Shown here one piece after another: positions 36,033-44,842 of a stretch of DNA of 64,000 nucleotides (position 1 is the stretch's first letter; each line of letters opens with the position of its first letter). The position numbers were made by a program, and so were the translations under genes. Where the stretch lies: positions 620,001 to 684,000 of the forward strand of contig JAGYJP010000001.1 in assembly GCA_018402075.1 (NCBI GenBank), written 5' to 3'. The stretch is from Candidatus Nanopelagicales bacterium (GTDB lineage Bacteria > Actinomycetota > Actinomycetes > S36-B12). A model generated the notes under the pieces. It was not told the DNA's origin. It saw only the letters and a program-made list of their open reading frames with translations, and searched no databases.

Positions 36033-36731
36033 ATGGAAAGTGATGAATCTGCCGAAAAGATCGCGCCGGTAGTTGAATTGCGCACCATCGCGGCAATGGA
36101 AATACCGCCGGCGGTCCGCAAGACCAGCGGCTCAAAGGTGCGCATGACAGGTCAAGAGCGTCGCGAGCAACTGTTAAGCGTGGGTCGAAAACTCTTTTCT
36201 GAAAAGGGCTTCGAATCAGTGTCAGTTGAAGAAATTGCAGCCAAAGCAAACGTCTCCAAACCCGTTGTCTACGAACATTTCGGTGGTAAAGAAGGACTTT
36301 ATGCAGTTGTCGTTGACCGAGAAACAAACGCCTTACTCGACGCCGTCACTGACTCACTAACTGGCGGCTCAGCACGGCAACTTGTGGAACAAGCTGGCAT
36401 GGCGTTGTTTAACTACATTGACAGCAATCCTCAGGGATTTCGCATCTTGGTCAGAGATTCCCCCGTTGCCCAACAAGCAGGCTCCTTCGCGAGTCTGATG
36501 GTAGACATTGCAAGTCAAGTGGAGCATGTACTTGCCGCTCAATTCAAAGCACATGGCATAAATGAAAAGTGGGCACCCATGTATGCCCAAATGCTGGTGG
36601 GAATGGTTGCATTCACGGGTCAATGGTGGCTTGATGTTCGCAAACCAAAAAAAGAAGATGTCGTTGCTCACCTGGTGAACCTGGCCTGGAATGGAATGGC
36701 GGATCTCGACCCCAAACCTCAGCTTCGCTAG
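36033..36731 (+). CDS. TetR-family regulator, probably of the desaturase gene
   Basis: A 232-residue regulator. After a non-conserved N-terminal stretch of about 38 residues, the DNA-binding domain spans about 40-95 (RREQLLSVGRKLF, EIAAKANVSKPVVYEHFGGK). The C-terminal helical domain (100-225) would bind an acyl-type effector by analogy with DesT/FadR-like TetR proteins. Position directly behind the desaturase suggests control of unsaturated fatty acid synthesis. An internal ATG at about codon 38 is an alternative start. Confidence 0.87.
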   Translation: MESDESAEKIAPVVELRTIAAMEIPPAVRKTSGSKVRMTGQERREQLLSVGRKLFSEKGFESVSVEEIAAKANVSKPVVYEHFGGKEGLYAVVVDRETNALLDAVTDSLTGGSARQLVEQAGMALFNYIDSNPQGFRILVRDSPVAQQAGSFASLMVDIASQVEHVLAAQFKAHGINEKWAPMYAQMLVGMVAFTGQWWLDVRKPKKEDVVAHLVNLAWNGMADLDPKPQLR

Positions 36732-36738
36732 ATATTCA

Positions 36739-36766
36739 TCAAGATACTTGGTCTCAAGATTCTTGA
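36739..36766. promoter_or_regulatory. Paired MarR-type palindromes
   Basis: Two boxes, TCAAGATACTTG (36739-36750) and TCAAGATTCTTGA (36754-36766), each TCAAG-N3-CTTGA-like, with centres 15 bases apart. The second ends just before the -10 of the MarR gene, so binding would block its transcription. Confidence 0.6.
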
Positions 36767-36768
36767 CA

Positions 36769-36774
36769 TAAACT
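36769..36774 (+). promoter_or_regulatory. Leaderless -10 element for the MarR gene
   Basis: TAAACT, six bases CGATAC, then ATG at 36781. Confidence 0.6.
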
Positions 36775-36780
36775 CGATAC

Positions 36781-37287
36781 ATGAAAACATCAGACCCATC
36801 GGATCCACCCGACGAGGTGGATCTGATAGTCACTGCGTGGAATGAACAACGACCTGACCTCAACGTGAGTCCACTGGAGGTCCTGTCCCGACTTTCTCGG
36901 GTTGCACATCGCCTCGATGCCGCTCGTGCACAGGCATTTCGTAACCACCAATTGGAGTCCTGGGAGTTCGATGTCCTTGCCGCACTGCGTCGAGTTGGTT
37001 TTCCTTTTGCGCTCTCCCCAGGCGCACTCGCCAGTGCCACACATGTCACGAGCGGGACCATGACCACCCGAGTGGATCGATTACTCGACAGGGGCTTCGT
37101 CACGCGCTTCCCTGATCCACATGACCGCCGCGGAGTACAAGTGCAATTAACCGATGAAGGCAGAGAGGCTGTCGATGGCGCTTTCACCGATCTCCTGGAA
37201 AAAGAATCAGAAATCTTGAAAGGAATTAATGTCCAAGAACAACGCGAACTCGCCACTCAACTGCGACATCTACTTGATCAATTTTAG
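36781..37287 (+). CDS. MarR-family transcriptional regulator
   Basis: A 168-residue winged-helix regulator. The recognition region SPGALASATHVTSGTMTTRV (about 80-99) and the wing DRRGVQVQLTDEG (near 119) are typical. Dimerisation helices flank it at both ends. Autoregulation is likely because two matching palindromes overlap its promoter. No obvious target enzyme lies next to it: the TetR gene is upstream and ispE is convergent with a four-base overlap. The effector is unknown. Confidence 0.9.
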   Translation: MKTSDPSDPPDEVDLIVTAWNEQRPDLNVSPLEVLSRLSRVAHRLDAARAQAFRNHQLESWEFDVLAALRRVGFPFALSPGALASATHVTSGTMTTRVDRLLDRGFVTRFPDPHDRRGVQVQLTDEGREAVDGAFTDLLEKESEILKGINVQEQRELATQLRHLLDQF

Positions 37288-38213
37288 GTCGAGTGAGTGA
37301 CTCGCGCCCCAGACACTGGGCCGCGACCCGTTCGAACCGTGCGGCACACCCCCGCACCTGATAATCGTGCTGCAATATCCAATGAGTGGTCAAAATCGCG
37401 CGCCAAGAAAACACATGTGGGTCCGCTGCCTGACACGATTCCGGTAAGCGCTCCAAGTTCCACCCCCGTATCCAATACCCGCTGGAGCGCGGGCTTCAGG
37501 GATATTGCCGCGACCTGCAGGTCATTACCTAGTTCACCGGCTAACTTGACCGGATCTCCCGCTCGCATTGCATGGAGTAGCCCTTCTGGAACGGAAGGGG
37601 TCACAACTCGTTGATTAGATTGTGCGCGAAGTCGATCACATTCTGCGTACACACGTGGGGTAGATAAACCACTATCGCTTAAGGCAATAACCCAGTGAAA
37701 CTCACCAGTTGAAATCACCGGGGTCAGAATTTCTCCTCTACCGGTGCCCAGCGACGTTCCACCATGCAGAGCGAATGGGACATCAGATCCCAGTTGAGCC
37801 GCTAAGGAATCCAGATCTGATTTTGAGGTGCGAGTGTTCCAGAGAACATCGCAGGCAATCAATGCACCAGCGGCATCTGCCGAACCACCCGCCATTCCAC
37901 CGGCCACCGGGATTTTCTTGTTCACATGCAGAGTTACATTGGCACTCCGCTCGTGATGACGCGCCAGTAACTGTGCCGCGGCAGCCATGAGGTTGGAGGA
38001 ATCTCGAGGAACATATTGCGCGCCCTCACCATCTACTTCGATGCACACGCCCGTGGTTCCACTCTGAGACACAGAGGCGGTCACGGTGTCCTGTAAGTCG
38101 ATTGCATGAAAAACCGTGGCAAGATCGTGATAGCCGTCTGCACGCAACGGACCAACGCCAAGGTGCAAATTAATCTTGGCAGGAACAACGACAGTGACTG
38201 AGCGCTCAACCAT
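37284..38213 (-). CDS. ispE: 4-diphosphocytidyl-2-C-methyl-D-erythritol kinase
   Basis: A 309-residue GHMP-family kinase of the non-mevalonate isoprenoid pathway. The N-terminus VVVPAKINLHLGVGPLRADGYH and the glycine-rich ATP loop PVAGGMAGGSADAAGAL (near 107-123) identify it, with GSGPTCVF near 271 as the third motif. It follows rsmA after 11 bases, as in most bacteria. A TAGGTT lies eight bases before the ATG, which would give a two-base leader. Confidence 0.95.
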   Translation of the reverse strand: MVERSVTVVVPAKINLHLGVGPLRADGYHDLATVFHAIDLQDTVTASVSQSGTTGVCIEVDGEGAQYVPRDSSNLMAAAAQLLARHHERSANVTLHVNKKIPVAGGMAGGSADAAGALIACDVLWNTRTSKSDLDSLAAQLGSDVPFALHGGTSLGTGRGEILTPVISTGEFHWVIALSDSGLSTPRVYAECDRLRAQSNQRVVTPSVPEGLLHAMRAGDPVKLAGELGNDLQVAAISLKPALQRVLDTGVELGALTGIVSGSGPTCVFLARDFDHSLDIAARLSGAGVCRTVRTGRGPVSGARVTHST

Positions 38214-38224
38214 ATGGCTACAAC

Positions 38225-39079
38225 CTAGTCCGAATGTTTCGGCAAAGTCTGGCTCAAAGCCACGAAACTTGAGAGATCTAATTTTTCAGCCCGATCAGAT
38301 GGATCAAGTCCTGCATCTAGAAGTGCGATTTCCGCGTTAGCTGCAGATCCCGCGTATTCCGACAAACCTGCTCGTAGGGTCTTTCTCCGGTGGGCAAAGC
38401 AGGCGTCCACGATCGAAAAGACTTTGATGCGATCTCCTTCGTGCCGCTCGACGGTAATTCGGACCAATCCTGAGTCCACATTGGGAGCAGGCCAAAAGAC
38501 ATTTTTCCCAATATTGCCCGCCGCTTCGGCGCGACCAAACCACCTGATTTTCACACTCGGTATTCCATAGGTTCGAGAACCAGGTCCTGCACAGATCCGA
38601 TCAGCAACCTCTTTTTGTACCATCACCAAAACATTAGACACACTGGGGAAAACTTCCAAAAGATGGATGATCACGGGTACAGCAATGTTGTAGGGAAGGT
38701 TCGCCACAATGGAAGTTGGCTGAACTCGCCCAATTTCATTCGGCGTGATTTTGAGAGCGTCTGCTTCAACAACCGTGAGTTGATTTGCGTGATCGGGAGC
38801 AAATCGTTGTATCGTCTGTGGTAATTCTTGTGCTAGTCGGGGATCAATTTCAACCGCAATTACTTTGTGTGCCTTCGAAAGAAGGCCCAATGTGAGGCTG
38901 CCGAGCCCAGGTCCGACTTCCAGAACTACATCGGATTCAGTGATCCGGGATTGATCCACAATATACCGAACAGTATTTGGATCTATGACAAAGTTCTGAC
39001 CCAACTTCTTTGTTGGTGTGATATCTAATTTGCCAGCAAGTTCCCGGATAACAGATGCGCCGAGCAGCTCAGCCGTCAC
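38225..39079 (-). CDS. rsmA: 16S rRNA adenine dimethyltransferase RsmA (KsgA)
   Basis: A 284-residue enzyme dimethylating two adjacent adenines near the 3' end of 16S rRNA. The start of the Rossmann domain is LGQNFVIDPNTVRYIV, the SAM motif EVGPGLGSLTLGLL, and the catalytic motif NLPYNIA. The GTG at 39079 (TAELLGASVIREL) fits the actinobacterial N-terminus; a GTG 27 bases upstream inside the tatD end is the alternative. It sits in the conserved metG-tatD-rsmA-ispE order. Confidence 0.95.
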   Translation of the reverse strand: MTAELLGASVIRELAGKLDITPTKKLGQNFVIDPNTVRYIVDQSRITESDVVLEVGPGLGSLTLGLLSKAHKVIAVEIDPRLAQELPQTIQRFAPDHANQLTVVEADALKITPNEIGRVQPTSIVANLPYNIAVPVIIHLLEVFPSVSNVLVMVQKEVADRICAGPGSRTYGIPSVKIRWFGRAEAAGNIGKNVFWPAPNVDSGLVRITVERHEGDRIKVFSIVDACFAHRRKTLRAGLSEYAGSAANAEIALLDAGLDPSDRAEKLDLSSFVALSQTLPKHSD

Positions 39080-39086
39080 TGACCAC

Positions 39087-39941
39087 TCACCAATTTCCAA
39101 ATGCACTTAGAGTATTGGCAGAAAGCATCTCGCAGAGTTCAGTCTCTGGCATTCCGCGCCTCTCTCCAATGGCACGTACGGTGTACGGCATCAGATAACT
39201 TGCATTGACTCGACCACGATTTGGAGTTGGCGTTAAATAGGGGGCATCCGTTTCCACCAGCAGCAGGTGATCCGGCACCTGGTCGAGAGCTTGGCGTAGT
39301 GGTTCAGCATTTTTGAATGTAATCACACCCGCAAATGACATGTACCAACCATTGTCAGCGCACACGCGCGCCATGTGTGCATCTCCACTAAAGCAGTGAA
39401 AGACAACCTTGTCTGGAGCTCCTTGATCGCAGAGCACCGATATGACATCTTCATGTGAGTCTCTATCATGGATCACGAGTGTTTTATTGAGTTCACGAGC
39501 TAAATCAATATGCCACCGGAATGACCTGTGTTGGGCTTCTCTGCCGGATTCATCGGTTCGGAAATAATCCAGACCCGTCTCGCCGATTCCCCGCACAACT
39601 GGATCGACGGCAAGTTCGGCAATACGCGCGAACGCCTTGTCTAAATCCCCGGCCGCAGCGCGTCGAGGCGCTTCATTGGGGTGCAATGCGACGGTGGCAA
39701 TGACCCCGGGGTACTGATGTGCTGCGCTGATTGCCCACTCAGATGACGGAACATCACAACCCACTTGGACAACTCGATCCACACCAACACTTTTGGCTCG
39801 ATCGAGAAGATCGCGAGGATCAGGGGCACCCACACCGTGCAGATTCCTGTCATGAACATCTAAATGCGTGTGTGAATCGATGACCGTTCCTGCAAGTGGT
39901 CGCGGCTCGCTCGGCCATTCTGTTTCATTCGCATTGCCCAT
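39087..39941 (-). CDS. TatD family metal-dependent hydrolase
   Basis: A 284-residue TIM-barrel hydrolase. Metal ligands are visible in DSHTHLDVH (about 22-30), GIGETGLDYFR, VIHDRDSHED, VFHCFSGD and VETDAPYLTP. The family has 3'-5' DNase activity linked to DNA repair and quality control. It begins seven bases after the metG stop and runs into rsmA, the usual actinobacterial order. Confidence 0.93.
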   Translation of the reverse strand: MGNANETEWPSEPRPLAGTVIDSHTHLDVHDRNLHGVGAPDPRDLLDRAKSVGVDRVVQVGCDVPSSEWAISAAHQYPGVIATVALHPNEAPRRAAAGDLDKAFARIAELAVDPVVRGIGETGLDYFRTDESGREAQHRSFRWHIDLARELNKTLVIHDRDSHEDVISVLCDQGAPDKVVFHCFSGDAHMARVCADNGWYMSFAGVITFKNAEPLRQALDQVPDHLLLVETDAPYLTPTPNRGRVNASYLMPYTVRAIGERRGMPETELCEMLSANTLSAFGNW

Positions 39942-39948
39942 CTCGCGG

Positions 39949-41553
39949 CTATTCGCTTTCAGGCTCGGCGAGCCGAGGGAAAAGGGATGCCCCTTTGGTG
40001 ACAGTCACGCCGGCGGGCAACTGCCCCCACACACCGCATGTACCCAGTTTTTGATCAGCGAGATCACCTAAAGCTTCCTGAGCGCCGATTGACATCCACA
40101 TTTCCTGCATGGCTTTGGGCATGACCGGGTTGTACAGGACAGCAATAGCCCTTAATGACTCGCACACCGTATACAGAACGGTAGCCAAACGTGGAATTGT
40201 TGATTGATCCTTGGCAAGCACCCACGGTTCTTGCTCGGTGACATACCCGTTTATGTGTTCAATAAATCCCCGGATATGTCCAATTGCTCCCGCGAAGTCC
40301 AATTCGTTCATGCAGGAATCGGACTGCTCAACTACGTGAAGGAGAAGTTGCTGAATCTCCATTTCTTTCTCGCCGGGAGCTTGTTCTTCAGGGAGTCTGC
40401 ATTCGAAGTATTTGCCCACCATGGCGGTTGCGCGCGAAGCAAGATTTCCAAGCCCATTTGCCAACTCGGATGTGTAGCGGGCACTCATATCTTCCCAGCT
40501 AAATGATCCGTCATGACCAAATGCAATGGCACGCATAAAGTAATAACGAAATGCATCTGATCCGAAGTGATCAATAATCAACTCGGGAGAGATTCCGGTC
40601 AACTTGGACTTGGACATTTTCTCTCCGCCAACGAGCAACCACCCGTGTGCAAAGACCTGCTGTGGGGGTTGAAGCCCAGCGGCCATGAGCATTGCTGGCC
40701 AGTACACCGCATGGAATCGCAAAATGTCTTTCCCGACCAGTTGCACGCTAGCAGGCCACACGCGTGCAAAAAGTTCAGCATCTTTGGTTCCAGGTTCGGC
40801 ACCGTAACCTGTTGCGGTGATGTAGTTAAGGAGGGCATCAAACCAGACGTAGACCACTTGGGACTTGTCCCAGCTCAGCGGGATTCCCCATGTAACACTC
40901 GAACGAGACATGGAAATATCTACAAGCCCGCCACGCAAGAAACTCATGACTTCGTTGTAAGCACTCTGAGGTCGAATCGCATTCGGATTTTCTTCGTAAT
41001 GTTTAATTAATTGTTCATTGAATGCAGATAATTGAAAAAACCAGTTGTCTTCGCTTAATTGCTCTGGTGGCTTCCCGTGAATACTGCACACTTGCTCCCC
41101 CGCAAACTCTCCCGCTCCCTCTACAAGATCCGCTGGAAATTTGAATTCCTCACAACCAACGCAGTACGGGCCTTCATAGGGCGCGGAGAAGACATAGCCA
41201 TTCGCCTTGACCGTGTCCCAGAATTTTTGAACTCGTTCTACATGTCGACTTTCTGTTGTGCGAATGAAGTCATCGTTACGAGCATCGATGGTCTCTAGGA
41301 CCGGTTGCCATGACTCCGAGACCAGACGGTCCACCCACTCTTGTGGTAGAGCACCCCCTGCTTCCGCGGCGCGCTGCACTTTCGTTCCGTGTTCGTCCAC
41401 TCCGGTCAAAAACCAGACCGACTCACCTCGTTGCCGGTGCCAGCGGGTGAGGACATCGCCTGCTGTTGTCGTGTAGGCGTGACCAATGTGGGGTGAATCA
41501 TTCACGTAATAGATGGGAGTGGTCAGGTAGAAAGACTTGGCCAACTCACTCAT
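39949..41553 (-). CDS. metG: Methionyl-tRNA synthetase
   Basis: A 534-residue class I synthetase. The HIGH motif appears as PHIGHAYTT (near 22), a single zinc-type knuckle as YCVGCEEF with a later CSIHGKP, and the KMSKS motif as GGEKMSKSKLTG near 310. The anticodon-binding helical domain fills the C-terminus; the additional C-terminal tRNA-binding domain of some bacteria is absent. The ATG at 41553 is set by the leaderless-type promoter; a TTG two codons upstream is also in frame. Confidence 0.96.
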   Translation of the reverse strand: MSELAKSFYLTTPIYYVNDSPHIGHAYTTTAGDVLTRWHRQRGESVWFLTGVDEHGTKVQRAAEAGGALPQEWVDRLVSESWQPVLETIDARNDDFIRTTESRHVERVQKFWDTVKANGYVFSAPYEGPYCVGCEEFKFPADLVEGAGEFAGEQVCSIHGKPPEQLSEDNWFFQLSAFNEQLIKHYEENPNAIRPQSAYNEVMSFLRGGLVDISMSRSSVTWGIPLSWDKSQVVYVWFDALLNYITATGYGAEPGTKDAELFARVWPASVQLVGKDILRFHAVYWPAMLMAAGLQPPQQVFAHGWLLVGGEKMSKSKLTGISPELIIDHFGSDAFRYYFMRAIAFGHDGSFSWEDMSARYTSELANGLGNLASRATAMVGKYFECRLPEEQAPGEKEMEIQQLLLHVVEQSDSCMNELDFAGAIGHIRGFIEHINGYVTEQEPWVLAKDQSTIPRLATVLYTVCESLRAIAVLYNPVMPKAMQEMWMSIGAQEALGDLADQKLGTCGVWGQLPAGVTVTKGASLFPRLAEPESE

Positions 41554-41559
41554 GGGCAA

Positions 41560-41565
41560 ATACTA
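41560..41565 (-). promoter_or_regulatory. Leaderless -10 element for metG
   Basis: On the minus strand TAGTAT, six bases TTGCCC, then ATG at 41553; it favours this ATG over the TTG two codons earlier. Confidence 0.6.
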
Positions 41566-41579
41566 GTCCGCTGCTCAAT

Positions 41580-42464
41580 TCAGTTATCTGGTGCTTGCAC
41601 ACCTTTTGCCGCAATGGTTGCTTGATAAACATCGCGCTTTGGAATACCTGCAGCACTTGCAACCACAGCACTGGCCTCTTTGAGGGAGTGGCCTTTTGCT
41701 ACCAAAGACTGAACTCGACTCACGACATCGTCCATGTGAGCCAAACCTGCCTCGACTCGGAGTTCTTCAGCATTTGCACCAGCAACCACCAATGTAATTT
41801 CGCCGCGGATCTCACTCCGAGACCACTCGAGAAGGTCGGCTATAGACCCTCGAATGACTTCTTCATATATTTTCGTCATTTCACGACAAACAGCTGCACG
41901 CCGCTCCGGCCCAAAAACGGTCACCATGTCGACAAGAGTGGATTCGATTCGGTGAGGAGCTTCAAAAAAAACCATGGTTCTCGTTTCACGGGATAGCAAT
42001 GTCAGCATCGACACTCGCTCGCCTGATCTTCTTGGGAGAAACCCCTCGAAACAGAATCGATCGGATGGTAGCCCCGACAAGACCAGCGCGGTGAGCACTG
42101 CCGAAGGGCCGGGGATAACCGAGATAGGGATTTCCGCCTCGATTGCTGCAGCGCCCAATCGATACCCGGGATCACTCACATGAGGCATTCCCGCATCGGT
42201 GACAACTAACACTGTGCTGCCTTCTCGGACGGCATTCACTATTTGATCAACACGACCAAGTTCATTGCCCTCAAAATTGGAAATGACCCGAGCCTTTATT
42301 TCAACACCCAATCGAGATGCTAATTGACGAAATTTTCTCGTGTCTTCGGCAGCTATCAGATCTGCTTGCGACATAGCTTCGATGAGGCGAAGCGAGGCAT
42401 CGGCAGAGTTGCCCATAGGAGTCGCGGCGAATATCAATCTCCCTGGTATCTCCACCTGATCCAC
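41580..42464 (-). CDS. rsmI: 16S rRNA C1402 ribose 2'-O-methyltransferase RsmI
   Basis: A 294-residue tetrapyrrole-methylase-fold enzyme that methylates C1402 in the decoding centre. Signature segments are ATPMGNSADASLRL (about 14-27), AAEDTRKFRQL, VVTDAGMPHVSDPGYRL and the C-terminal helix region LAHMDDVVSRVQSL. The GTG start has CACTAT six bases upstream, a weak version of the leaderless element. It lies 34 bases from the divergent O-mannosyltransferase start, the conserved actinobacterial pairing. Confidence 0.95.
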   Translation of the reverse strand: MDQVEIPGRLIFAATPMGNSADASLRLIEAMSQADLIAAEDTRKFRQLASRLGVEIKARVISNFEGNELGRVDQIVNAVREGSTVLVVTDAGMPHVSDPGYRLGAAAIEAEIPISVIPGPSAVLTALVLSGLPSDRFCFEGFLPRRSGERVSMLTLLSRETRTMVFFEAPHRIESTLVDMVTVFGPERRAAVCREMTKIYEEVIRGSIADLLEWSRSEIRGEITLVVAGANAEELRVEAGLAHMDDVVSRVQSLVAKGHSLKEASAVVASAAGIPKRDVYQATIAAKGVQAPDN

Positions 42465-42486
42465 ACCCCAATAGTGTCAGGGCGCA

Positions 42487-42492
42487 TACCAT
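42487..42492 (+). promoter_or_regulatory. Leaderless -10 element for the O-mannosyltransferase gene
   Basis: TACCAT, six bases GTGTGC, then GTG at 42499. Confidence 0.45.
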
Positions 42493-42498
42493 GTGTGC

Positions 42499-44088
42499 GT
42501 GCCACCCATCCTGCGCCGAACAGCACCTGACAGAAGGGTGGCGACAATCCAAGAACGGCTCTATCCGCCTTTTCCCACCCATGGAGTTATCGGATGGATT
42601 GCCCCACTTGCACTTGGAGTGATCGCTGGGATTCTGCGATTCGTTCAACTCGGGCGCCCGAACACTGTCGCTTTCGATGAAACCTACTACGCAAAGGATG
42701 CCTGGGCACTCCTGCGATTTGGTGTTGAACACAAAGCGGTCGAGAACCACGAGTCCCTCATGCTCTCGGCGGGAAGTAACTGGCGCACGGTCGAGGCTTT
42801 CACAAGCGAAGGATCCTTTGTCGTTCATCCACCGGTGGGTAAGTGGACAATCGCGTTGGGCGAGTTCATTTTCGGTGTCAACCCATTCGGGTGGCGATTC
42901 ATGGTTGCCGTACTCGGGACGGTTGCCGTAATAATGATTGCTCGAATCGTTCGACGCATGACACGGTCCGATCTCATTGGTGGGATCGCGGGGCTGCTCC
43001 TTGCCCTCGACGGCATTCATATTGTCATGAGCCGCACGGCACTACTTGACATTGTTTTGGGGACTTTCGTACTCGCCGGATTTGGTGCACTTGTTCTTGA
43101 TCGGGATAGAACAAGAAGAAATCTGGCACGTTTAGGTAATCAACTCGGTAACACTCCACAAGCATGGGCGCGGATCGGATCAGGGTTTGGCCCCCGCTTG
43201 GGTATTCGCCCATGGCGATTGATCGCCATCTTTTTTCTCGCACTAGCGGTGAGCGTGAAGTGGTCAGGTTTATGGTTCCTTGCAATTTTCATGATCATGA
43301 CTCTTCTGTGGGATGTTTCAACGCGCCGAACAATTGGGGTTGGCAAACCTTGGCTTGCGACTTTGGTGCGCAGCGCGCCAGCCGCTTTCATCTCAACTGT
43401 GTTCATCACTATTTTCGTATACCTCACAAGTTGGACAGGCTGGTTCCTGTCGGACACTGGCTGGGGTCGAAATTGGGCTGCGGGTCAACCCAATTCGTGG
43501 ATTCCCAATTCACTGCGATCGCTTATTAACTATCAGTCTGAAGCGTGGAACTTTCATGTGAATTTGGATGCAGATCACAGCTATCAAAGCAACCCACTGT
43601 CATGGCCATTTATGACTCGGCCCACAAGCTTTGTCTATGAAAGCATTAAAGATGGATCACTCGGGTGCCCGACCGATCACTGTTCCCAAGAGGTCCTTGC
43701 CCTCGGGAACCCAATTATCTGGTGGGCAGCACTTCTTGCAGTTCCCTATCAACTCTGGAATTGGTTGAGTAATCGGGATTGGCGCTCCGGTGCAATTCTC
43801 GCGGGAATTATCGCGGGTTGGTTCCCATGGTTGCTCTACCTTGATCGAACAATTTTCACGTTTTACACGGTTGCGTATGTGCCATTTATCGTCATGGCGG
43901 TTGCGCTGACACTCATGAAGCTGCTACAACATAAACCACCGCAACAACAACCCGTGGTAATTGCCTTTATTGGCTTGTACCTCGTGGCTGTTATTGCGGC
44001 GGCCTGGTGGTTTTATCCGATCTGGGTCGGGGAGGTTATTCCTTACGACCAGTGGAAGCTACGCATGTGGATGCCTACCTGGGTTTAA
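42499..44088 (+). CDS. pmt: Dolichyl-phosphate-mannose-type protein O-mannosyltransferase
   Basis: A 529-residue multi-pass membrane enzyme of the PMT (GT39) family, with about eleven hydrophobic segments. The first outer loop holds the catalytic Asp-Glu in FDETYYAKDAW (near 62-72), and the membrane core contains VHPPVGKW and FMSRTALLD-like HIVMSRTALLDI. It transfers mannose from a polyprenyl carrier to secreted proteins, as Pmt does in mycobacteria and streptomycetes. The start at the third codon of the open frame is preferred because of the leaderless promoter; 42493 is the alternative. Overlaps the convergent secreted-protein gene by four bases. Confidence 0.92.
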   Translation: MPPILRRTAPDRRVATIQERLYPPFPTHGVIGWIAPLALGVIAGILRFVQLGRPNTVAFDETYYAKDAWALLRFGVEHKAVENHESLMLSAGSNWRTVEAFTSEGSFVVHPPVGKWTIALGEFIFGVNPFGWRFMVAVLGTVAVIMIARIVRRMTRSDLIGGIAGLLLALDGIHIVMSRTALLDIVLGTFVLAGFGALVLDRDRTRRNLARLGNQLGNTPQAWARIGSGFGPRLGIRPWRLIAIFFLALAVSVKWSGLWFLAIFMIMTLLWDVSTRRTIGVGKPWLATLVRSAPAAFISTVFITIFVYLTSWTGWFLSDTGWGRNWAAGQPNSWIPNSLRSLINYQSEAWNFHVNLDADHSYQSNPLSWPFMTRPTSFVYESIKDGSLGCPTDHCSQEVLALGNPIIWWAALLAVPYQLWNWLSNRDWRSGAILAGIIAGWFPWLLYLDRTIFTFYTVAYVPFIVMAVALTLMKLLQHKPPQQQPVVIAFIGLYLVAVIAAAWWFYPIWVGEVIPYDQWKLRMWMPTWV

Positions 44089-44789
44089 CTCACCCACGCT
44101 GTCACCATTTGGTTTGCAACTCGCTCTAGCGCCTTCTTTTGAGGTGCGGTCAGATTCAATGCACTACCTGTCGAGCCTTGGGTCAGAATGATTGCGTCAT
44201 TCAGCAGCGTAAAGATGCTCATGCTGTCATTTAGATAGGCGGGCTGATCACCAACAGCGGAATTATTCGAGTTTTGGTTCGTAAAAACAGAAGCCACACC
44301 GGTCACGGTCACAGCTGGGATTTTCCCTGATGTGACAATATTCTGGAAGGGATACACAGTGCCATCGTCATCTGTCCATGAACCTGTGTAATCACCATCG
44401 CACTTCTTGATGTCTTTGGTGAGCTTTGCGAATGCTTTTTCGGCGGCAACATTATTGCGGTACTCATTCACATAGATTGTTAAACCTAAATCCTTCGCGA
44501 TTACATTGTAAAAGCCAAAGGATGTGTGAACGGACCTAGCTAGTTGAACATTTGGGCCATTCACTACGGCGCTTGAGCATACGTATGTTCCATTCTTGCC
44601 CGAATCTTGGACCTCCAAGCTCATACCGGGCTTGGACGCAAAAATCTTGGGAAGTTGCTTCGGGCTCACATAATGTGAAGCTGCATGGGCAAACGCCTCG
44701 CGATCATAAGCTTGGGCGGCGGTAGACGTCAGGCCCAAAGATCCCAGAATGAGCGCGCCACCCACGACACCAGTAAATACTTTTTTCAT
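44085..44789 (-). CDS. Secreted protein of unknown function
   Basis: A 234-residue exported protein with signal peptide MKKVFTGVVGGALILGSLG and probable cleavage after AQA (residue 27). Two cysteines (in VCSSAVV and IKKCDGD) could form a disulfide. The pattern, with a SxxFTLLNDAIILTQG-like strand and a C-terminal amphipathic helix, loosely recalls extracellular sensor domains of PknH type, but I am not confident. AGAGGA precedes the ATG; an upstream in-frame start at 44831 would place the signal peptide internally. It is a possible target of the neighbouring O-mannosyltransferase, being Ser/Thr rich. Confidence 0.75.
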   Translation of the reverse strand: MKKVFTGVVGGALILGSLGLTSTAAQAYDREAFAHAASHYVSPKQLPKIFASKPGMSLEVQDSGKNGTYVCSSAVVNGPNVQLARSVHTSFGFYNVIAKDLGLTIYVNEYRNNVAAEKAFAKLTKDIKKCDGDYTGSWTDDDGTVYPFQNIVTSGKIPAVTVTGVASVFTNQNSNNSAVGDQPAYLNDSMSIFTLLNDAIILTQGSTGSALNLTAPQKKALERVANQMVTAWVS

Positions 44790-44830
44790 TATTCCTCTTT
44801 CATTTATCAACGATTGCTCTTCTGTCAGCA

Positions 44831-44836
44831 TAGTCT
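44831..44836 (+). promoter_or_regulatory. Leaderless -10 element for the HAD gene
   Basis: TAGTCT, six bases CGCCCT, then ATG at 44843. Confidence 0.6.
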
Positions 44837-44842
44837 CGCCCT

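Noticed and set aside
36369..37256. Long minus-strand frame of 295 codons
   Set aside because: It lies fully antisense to the TetR and MarR genes, both with clear domains, and its translation is low-complexity Ser/Arg/Thr typical of shadow frames.
42301..43020. Minus-strand frame of 239 codons
   Set aside because: It overlaps rsmI and the O-mannosyltransferase, shows no family pattern and has no promoter or ribosome site.
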